This document shows, piece by piece, positions 58,101 through 64,000 of a stretch of DNA of 64,000 bases. The notes below the pieces were generated by a model. That model was not told the origin of the DNA and did not search any database. It saw only the letters and a program-made list of their open reading frames with translations. Source of the stretch: Streptomyces chromofuscus. Its GTDB lineage: Bacteria; Actinomycetota; Actinomycetes; Streptomycetales; Streptomycetaceae. The first letter of the stretch is position 1. The number at the start of each line of letters is the position of its first letter. The stretch is taken from assembly GCF_015160875.1 (NCBI RefSeq), contig NZ_CP063374.1, positions 62,001 to 126,000 of the forward strand, read 5' to 3'. The translations under genes and the position numbers were made by a program.

Positions 58101-61100
58101 TCACGTGCCGAGCAGATAGGCCCGTTCCACGGTCTGCCGTACCGAGTTGCCCGCCTGGTCGGTGGCAGTGACCCGCAGGGTCACATACCCGCCCTGCCCA
58201 TGGTTGCCCGGCCACTCGATGGTCGCTGCGTACCGGTTGTGGCCCCGGTCCTTGATGTGGACCTGCCCCTTCCAGCTCTGGCCGTCATCGAAGGAGGCCT
58301 CGACCTTCAGCTTGACCCCGGTGGGGGCGGGGAGCCCGTCCTGGTGCCGGACAGTCAGGTCGATGTCGTGCCGCTTCCCGCCACGGACGCTGTTCCACAG
58401 GTCGGCGCGGACGTCGTAGTCGACTTGGAGGAGCGGCAGCAGCGTTTCCTTGGCCGTGGTGTCGGAGCGGAAGGCCCAGGATGTGGAGGTTCTGATGCCG
58501 GTCTGCCAGTACTCGCTCTCGCGCTCGGTCGTCAGGTCCAGCCGGTAGTCGGCCGCGCCGGCGGGGACGGAGAAGTTCGTCCAGGCGTCTGCGGTATCGC
58601 TCACCTTCTTGCCGTTGCGGTAGAGAGCCGCCGCCACGGTGTCGCCGTGGAGGTATGACGGATCGTCCATCGTCCCAGGGGATCCCTTCCTTGCGCCGAT
58701 GTCTGTGCCGGGGAGGGGAACCTGCTTGCGGCCCCAGTGGCCGGCGGCCGCGTCGGTGTACTCCGGGATCGACAGGCTGAGGGTGTCGCCGTCCCGGACG
58801 GCGGGACGGCTCCAGCCGCGTGGGATGGACGGCCGTACAACGGCCCTGTACCAGTCCTCGGCTGCCTTCTCGCCCGCCTTGAAGGTGCGCGGTTCGTCAC
58901 GCAGACCCGACAGCAGCGCGTGGCCGTAGGACACTTCGCGCCCGGTCATGAAGTCGACGTAGTGCATCCACCGGGTGTCCCCAGAACTGACGTACTCGGT
59001 GCGGGTCCTGCCCGTCGGTACCCAGCGCGACGTCTCCCAGGCCATCTCGGTGTAGGGACGCCAGCTGAAGCGTTGTTCGGCCGTCCAGTGAAGTGGCCCG
59101 TTGTTGGTGTAGGACGCCTTCACCTGCGCGGTGTTGCGGTCCGAGACGGTGTACGTGACGTCCTGCGGGATCTGCTGCCATCGCGCCGTGATGTCGTACA
59201 GGTACGGGCTCTCGACGGTTCCCGACACCTTGACGACGGCCGTGCGCTTCCTCATGTACTCCAGCAGTTTCGCGCCGTCGGCCGCGGCCAGTCTCATCAC
59301 CGGGATGGCGGAGCGGGTGTCCATCGGCTTCCAACGGGTCCACGCGAGGTATCCCTCGGGCATCACGATCACGACACCCTTCGCCCCGGCCTTCGCGGCG
59401 GTACCCGCGAACTCGTACCAGTCCGTGGTGTCGGGGTCGACGTCGCGGACCACGGCGATCTTGCCCCGCACGGTGCCCGGTCGCAGATCCGGCTTGTCCC
59501 CGGTCCCCGCGTCCACGGCGACCAGTTGTTCACCTCGAGAATCGAAGGGCGTCGACAGTGGGAGGTAGTACGGGTCGAGGTCGAGGTCCGCGCCGCGGAT
59601 CTCGGTCCTGAGGTCGGGAGCGGTCATCTCCCAGCGGGAGTTGAACTCGAAGGCGCCTTCGGTGACCTCGGACGTGGGGTTCACGTACAGGTCCACGGCC
59701 TCACCTCCCTCGCCGTAGTAGATACCCACGGTCTGTTCGACCCCGTCGATCTTCCGGTACATCTGGTACGTCAAGTTGTTGTGGCGCTCGGCGGGCTTGG
59801 GGGTGCTCACGCGCACCACCTTGGTCTTACGCGCGTCCAGGATGACGGTCGTGTCCTTGATGACCCTCACCTCGGGCTCGATGACCTGGACTATCCGGAC
59901 GCCGGTGGGGCCCCCGCCTTCCACCACGGTGATGGCGACCTGGTACGTGCCTTCCTCGACCTCGGCGACCCCCCAGTCCGTGAACTGGACCTCGGTGTCC
60001 CCGCCGAAGACGTCCAAGAGCGCCCACGCCGTTGGTTCTCCGTCGCGACCGTAGGACTCGGTGGTGACCTTGTGCATCGGACCGCGCACCATCAAGCTTA
60101 TTGTGGTGTGCACCGACACACCCTCGGCGGACGTGGCAGTGACGTAGCCGTAGTAGGATCCCCGGCCCGCCTTCGCCGGGTCGACGTCCACCGGCACTTC
60201 GACGGTCGCCCCCGGGGCGACCCGGACCGTGTCCGCACCCAGCGCCAGGCCCTGGGCGGGCAGTTGCCTGCCCTCCTTGGTCGTCAGCGCGGCACGCAGG
60301 CTCAGCGACACCTCGGTGTCACCGTGGTTCGTGTACCTGACGACACCGGCTCGACCTGCCGGGGCCCCGTCACTTGCGAACGACCCCAGAGTGATCGTGC
60401 CGGTGGCGGTGACGGGTGAGCTGAACGCCGACTTGACGTCTGTCCGGCCGCCGCCTTGCTCGGTCGGCGTCTGGCCGGACACCGTACGGGACGTGCTGAT
60501 CAGGGCGTCCTTGAGCTGCTGACCCGTCCAGTCGGGGTGCAGCCCGGCCAGCAGTGCCGCAGCGCCGGCCACGTGAGGGGTGGCCATGGACGTACCGCGC
60601 GCCGCGGTGTAGTAGTCGTCGACCGGTACGCCCATGGTCGTGCCGGCGGCGCGCGCGGCGACGATTCCGACACCCGGGGCCGTGATGTCCGGCTTGACGG
60701 CTTTGTCGCCGAACCGCGGACCGCGGCTGGAGAACGAGGCCAGCTTGTCGTCGCTGTCGACGGCGCCGACGGTGAGTGCGGCGTCGGCCGAACCAGGAGA
60801 TCCCACCGTCATATCGCCCAGCTCGCCGTCGTTGCCCGCGGCGACTACGAACAGCGCTCCGCTGCTGCGGGATATGTCGTTCACCGCCAGGCTCATAGGA
60901 TCGGTCCCGTCGGTCTGGCCCGACGAGCCTAGGCTCATGTTGACGACCCTGGCGCCCTGCGCCACGGCCCACTCCATGCCTCCGATGACCTGGGATTCGC
61001 TGCCGAAGCCGTTGTCCCCGAGGACCTTGCCGATCAGGAGATCGGCGCCGGGGGCAACACCCTTGCGCAGACCTCCGGAAGCAGCGCCGCTGCCGGCTGC

Positions 61101-61934
61101 GGTGGCGGCGACATGAGTACCGTGGCCGAAGTGGTCCTGGGTCGAACCGCTGCCGCTGAAGTCCTTTGCCTGGCTCACTCGGCCCGCCAGGTCGGGGTGC
61201 GTCTGGTCGGCACCGGTGTCGAGCACCGCGACCTTGACGCCTTCGCCGTGGTGACCGGCGGCCCATGCGGCCGGCGCGTTGATCTGCGCGGTGCTGCGGT
61301 CCAGCGTGGGACGCACCTTGCGATCCAGCCAGACCTTCGGGGTTACGGCCGCCGCACTTGCGAAGGACGCATCCGCCGCGGGCACGAGGTGCTTCCAGAA
61401 CGCAGCGAGGTCCTGTTCGCCGACGCGCAGCGCCTGGGCGTCGATGCTCGGCAGCCGGCGCGGCTGGGTGGAGTTGTCGTGGAACGCGGCGAGTGTGTCC
61501 ACCTTCTTGACCGCCGCACGCGCCGAGCCCTCGGGCGCGGACACGATCAGAGGCAGGGCGTCGGTGTGTGCCTCGTCGTATCCCTGGACGACGAGGCCCT
61601 CTATGTCGAAGAGCCCCCTGTCCAGCTGCCCCGTGCGGACCAGCATCGCCGCATCGGACGGCAGCACCGTCAAAGCGCCGTCCCTCTCGACGATCTGGAA
61701 GAAGACCTTCTCCCGGCCCGGTGCACGCTGCACCGATGCTGTCTTCTTCCCGTTCGGCGCGTCAGTGACAGTGACCCGGTCGCCGGTGATCAGCCGCACG
61801 GTGGTCGTGCGGTCCTGCGGCACCGGCGCATCTGTCGAAGACCCCGATGGAGCCTGCGCCGCGGCGGGCACGATGGCACCGGCTACCGCCAGTGCCGACG
61901 CCGATATCACCGCCCAAAGACGAATGCGTCTCAT
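58101..61934 (-). CDS. Large secreted subtilisin-like (S8) serine protease, second copy
   Basis: A 1277-residue paralogue of 18859-22599. The signal peptide is residues 1-27 (MRRIRLWAVISASALAVAGA). Catalytic residues are Asp239 in AVLDTGADQTHPDL, His271 in FGHGTHVAATAAG and Ser449 in RGTSMATPHVAG, with oxyanion AAGNDGELG. Downstream lie an immunoglobulin-like domain, a PA-type segment (GKIAVVRDVDPDTTDWYEFA) and further beta domains. Transcription is from the right, where a 17-base motif is repeated at 62185 and 62254. It is probably an extracellular protease for nutrient use or peptide processing. Confidence 0.88.
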   Translation of the reverse strand: MRRIRLWAVISASALAVAGAIVPAAAQAPSGSSTDAPVPQDRTTTVRLITGDRVTVTDAPNGKKTASVQRAPGREKVFFQIVERDGALTVLPSDAAMLVRTGQLDRGLFDIEGLVVQGYDEAHTDALPLIVSAPEGSARAAVKKVDTLAAFHDNSTQPRRLPSIDAQALRVGEQDLAAFWKHLVPAADASFASAAAVTPKVWLDRKVRPTLDRSTAQINAPAAWAAGHHGEGVKVAVLDTGADQTHPDLAGRVSQAKDFSGSGSTQDHFGHGTHVAATAAGSGAASGGLRKGVAPGADLLIGKVLGDNGFGSESQVIGGMEWAVAQGARVVNMSLGSSGQTDGTDPMSLAVNDISRSSGALFVVAAGNDGELGDMTVGSPGSADAALTVGAVDSDDKLASFSSRGPRFGDKAVKPDITAPGVGIVAARAAGTTMGVPVDDYYTAARGTSMATPHVAGAAALLAGLHPDWTGQQLKDALISTSRTVSGQTPTEQGGGRTDVKSAFSSPVTATGTITLGSFASDGAPAGRAGVVRYTNHGDTEVSLSLRAALTTKEGRQLPAQGLALGADTVRVAPGATVEVPVDVDPAKAGRGSYYGYVTATSAEGVSVHTTISLMVRGPMHKVTTESYGRDGEPTAWALLDVFGGDTEVQFTDWGVAEVEEGTYQVAITVVEGGGPTGVRIVQVIEPEVRVIKDTTVILDARKTKVVRVSTPKPAERHNNLTYQMYRKIDGVEQTVGIYYGEGGEAVDLYVNPTSEVTEGAFEFNSRWEMTAPDLRTEIRGADLDLDPYYLPLSTPFDSRGEQLVAVDAGTGDKPDLRPGTVRGKIAVVRDVDPDTTDWYEFAGTAAKAGAKGVVIVMPEGYLAWTRWKPMDTRSAIPVMRLAAADGAKLLEYMRKRTAVVKVSGTVESPYLYDITARWQQIPQDVTYTVSDRNTAQVKASYTNNGPLHWTAEQRFSWRPYTEMAWETSRWVPTGRTRTEYVSSGDTRWMHYVDFMTGREVSYGHALLSGLRDEPRTFKAGEKAAEDWYRAVVRPSIPRGWSRPAVRDGDTLSLSIPEYTDAAAGHWGRKQVPLPGTDIGARKGSPGTMDDPSYLHGDTVAAALYRNGKKVSDTADAWTNFSVPAGAADYRLDLTTERESEYWQTGIRTSTSWAFRSDTTAKETLLPLLQVDYDVRADLWNSVRGGKRHDIDLTVRHQDGLPAPTGVKLKVEASFDDGQSWKGQVHIKDRGHNRYAATIEWPGNHGQGGYVTLRVTATDQAGNSVRQTVERAYLLGT

Positions 61935-62184
61935 TTACTGTTTCCGGCCTCTCTGTCATCCCGCGTTCGGGTAAGGCGTCTGCAAGTGGCTGCCATGACG
62001 CATTGTCGGGAACGTGAGTGTGTCGACGGTGTGACGTTTTCGGACGCGATCGTGCGGGGTCCACGCCTCGTAGGATCCCGTTCGCGTAAGCGCCCCACGC
62101 TACGAGCAAACCTCTCGTACAACTGCGGTTCATAAAACCTTCGGAATAATCCGCCGCGGCGACCGAACCTGTCACTGATCCGGC

Positions 62185-62270
62185 TTGGCACAACTGAGCC
62201 ATGTCGCAACGACGACACGGAAACGAGCAGCGATCGGTCGTGGGCCGAAACGGTTGGCACAAAAGAGCCA
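62185..62270. promoter_or_regulatory. Repeated TTGGCACAANNGAGCCA motif upstream of the second subtilase
   Basis: TTGGCACAACTGAGCCA (62185-62201) and TTGGCACAAAAGAGCCA (62254-62270) match at 15 of 17 positions. Each contains a TGGC-N8-GCCA dyad. They lie 250-340 bases before the subtilase start and could be operators. Confidence 0.45.
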
Positions 62271-62299
62271 GAATTCGGCACTGACGTTCAATACGTGTG

Positions 62300-63639
62300 G
62301 GGCGATTACATGGTCGGCCGAGCGCCTGCGTGGAGGACTGCGACTTCAACTCTTCCAGGCAGTCCGTGTTTCGAGGTCGTTCGCGATTCTGTCGGCTTCC
62401 AGACGGGGTGGGCGGCGACGGTGACAGTCGAGCCGGCGCGGCTCGGCCCCGGAGGTCGCCGTACCGCTCGAGGTATGGGCCCCGAGATCGGTCAGCTAGT
62501 TGAGTGTTAAACTAACTCCTCGACCTCGATTCGGTCTGCGCGCCCTGTCAAGGACAGGTGCGCGACGGACGGGTATCGAGCACACAGTGAAGCCGACCAC
62601 ACGAGATGAAGATGATGCATCTGAGCAAGCTGCCGGGGCTCTCGTCGTACTCTTCGAGCACCCCCCAGCCGTACGTGGCCCTCGTCGATGACATCGCTGG
62701 GCCGGCCCTGGGCACGGGACGTCACCGTGGGCCGTCGGCCCACGACGACTGGCCCGACTCTTGCGTGGGCGGTCGGCATCGCCGCCCCAAGGGTCCTGAT
62801 ACAGGCGCAGGGTGGAGCGTCGAATCCGAGCCGACTGCAGGGAAGTTGCTGCTTGGCCCTTAACGGCCATGTGAATGCCGGACACCCGTGGGGCCGCGTA
62901 CTTGTCCGCTTGCCTGCTCTCAGCGTCACACCCCGCCAAAAGAAAAGCGCGGACCGCTGACGCGATCGCGAGCGGTGAAGAGGGGAACGTGCGGGCTCGG
63001 CGGGGCCCACCCTGTGTGCTCTTCGGAGAGCAGAAAACCTCTCATGCTGCGCGACCTGTGACTCGCCTTCGCAAGGCTGTCTCCCTGGTCGGCACCGCCC
63101 CAGCAACGTCCGGGCTCGGCGCAGACCGTCCCGGCCATCCCATGGAGGTATACCCCGCCCGATTCTCCTCACGACGATCGGCTACTTCGCCGCGGCTGAC
63201 GACGCCGAAGTCGTGAGCGTCGAGGATCAGCCCCGGCGGGGCACACACTCGCCTCCGACTGACATGCGACGGCGATCGAAAGCAGCTCGGCTGGAATCGG
63301 CTGGACCTGTCCAGCCATACCACCTCGGGCGCGGGATTGAAGCGCCCACAAGCAGAGTCGGGTACGCCCTCGCACACTCCGAGGAGGCCCAGGCGAATGG
63401 ACATGTGACGGAGTAGGGGAATGTCACGCGAGACGGTCCCGGAACGCGGCGCGTTCGTACGACGAAGAGCTCTTTGTCGTCGTCGCCGAGACCGCCTCTT
63501 GTCGGCCGTGGGTCGAGCCGGGATGCCACCGATGCGGATCTGCACCTGACGGCACTGGCACCCCTGCACGTCAGCGAACTGCTCGACAGATCGACCGTGC
63601 TACCCGTCGGGCTCAGACGGCGGCGCCCGACGGCTGACC
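62300..63639. other. Long stretch without a recognisable gene
   Basis: Several long frames exist on both strands, as expected at this GC content. None has consistent third-position bias or a recognisable family. It may be decayed sequence. Confidence 0.45.
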
Positions 63640-63985
63640 GGCTTGATCTCGCCCAGTAGACGAGCTTCCCGGCGTAGGCGGACTCGGCCCACACGATCGG
63701 GATTTCGGGGTGCATCAGGCGCAGGCGGAAGAGGACTTCCTTGCCGGCTGCGGCGTCGTGCAGGTCGGCGGGATGACCATCAACTCGCCCGGAAGCCTTG
63801 GCCCATGTCGCGGCGGATCCGCCCGGCGAGTTGGTCAGGAATCTGCCCGATGATCCCGGCCGCGGCCCAGCGAGCCATCAACCCCCAGACAATGCGCAAG
63901 GGCGGGAAATCCGCAGATGGAGCCCGCCCCTTGCATCCGGTGTCCATGACATAGCGGATCGCCCGGCTGAGCTTGCGGCGTTACC
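63640..63985 (-). pseudogene. IS5-family transposase remnant at the window edge
   Basis: KLSRAIRYVMDTGCKGRAPS and RIVWGLMARWAAAGIIGQIP begin an IS5-family protein. After a stop and shift it continues HDAAAGKEVLFRLRLMHPEI-like and PIVWAESAYAGKLVYWA. The segment with the first catalytic Asp (DSQSV-type) is deleted, so it cannot be active. Confidence 0.7.
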
Positions 63986-64000
63986 GACTGTGGGTGCCGC

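Noticed and set aside
58737..60419. 560-codon plus-strand frame inside the second subtilase
   Set aside because: Antisense shadow of a gene with a complete catalytic triad and signal peptide.
62500..63640. Several frames of 60-220 codons on both strands
   Set aside because: None shows steady third-position bias or a recognisable domain; they are expected by chance at this GC content.

Overview
The window is very GC-rich, and its genes show the strong G/C third-position bias of Streptomyces or a close actinomycete. It also carries typical streptomycete families: a SARP-type and a LAL-type regulator, CGNR regulators, mycothiol-enzyme-like DinB proteins, CsoR copper switches and very large secreted subtilases. 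Intact loci alternate with many frameshifted or truncated genes and insertion-sequence remnants (IS1182, IS3, IS5, ISL3, IS6, IS701, IS630). That pattern suggests a fast-changing accessory region such as a chromosome arm or a large linear plasmid (inference).

Left end, 1-11044: a probable RiPP (ribosomally made, modified peptide) locus that I cannot assign to a named class. A 27-codon gene (3436-3519) has a strong ribosome site, its own promoter, nearly pure G/C third positions and an acidic N-terminus, so it looks like a precursor peptide. The two minus-strand units around it encode two JmjC/cupin-type Fe(II) oxygenases, a NodU/TobZ-type carbamoyltransferase, a DinB-fold protein, an M13 zinc endopeptidase and an S9 serine peptidase. 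A divergent MFS exporter completes the set. A terminator separates the units, but both control regions carry the same operator, so they look like one regulon. The proposed logic is: make the peptide, hydroxylate it, carbamoylate a hydroxyl, remove the leader, export.

11045-18540 is mostly decayed DNA: transposase pieces, a truncated RidA gene and a two-gene remnant. Intact islands are a hypothetical protein with a Glu-Pro repeat, an S51 peptidase and a lipoprotein. 18859-22599 and 58101-61934 are paralogous giant secreted subtilisin-like proteases. Between them lie a DipZ-like CcdA-thioredoxin protein, several pseudogenes, an FAD oxidoreductase, a 935-residue SARP regulator, and a lipoprotein followed by a small secreted peptide.

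33376-41282 is a copper-handling island. A membrane-protein operon ends in a broken ABC ATPase. Divergent from it is a P1B ATPase with an added N-terminal cupredoxin domain and C-terminal YHS domain, coupled to csoR. A second csoR, an exported copper-locus protein and a copZ-like gene follow, with several CsoR-type palindromes. A second copper ATPase gene is cut off by an IS701 remnant.

42287-64000 holds a VOC protein, an IS701 element with unusually long 136-bp inverted ends sitting at the stop codon of an MFS gene, a CGNR regulator, more decayed genes, a cupin, a DUF2218-type protein, a LAL regulator, an adenosylhomocysteinase-like gene behind two 16-bp palindromes, a second DinB-fold protein, the second subtilase and a terminal IS5 remnant. 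I saw no tRNA, rRNA or CRISPR array.
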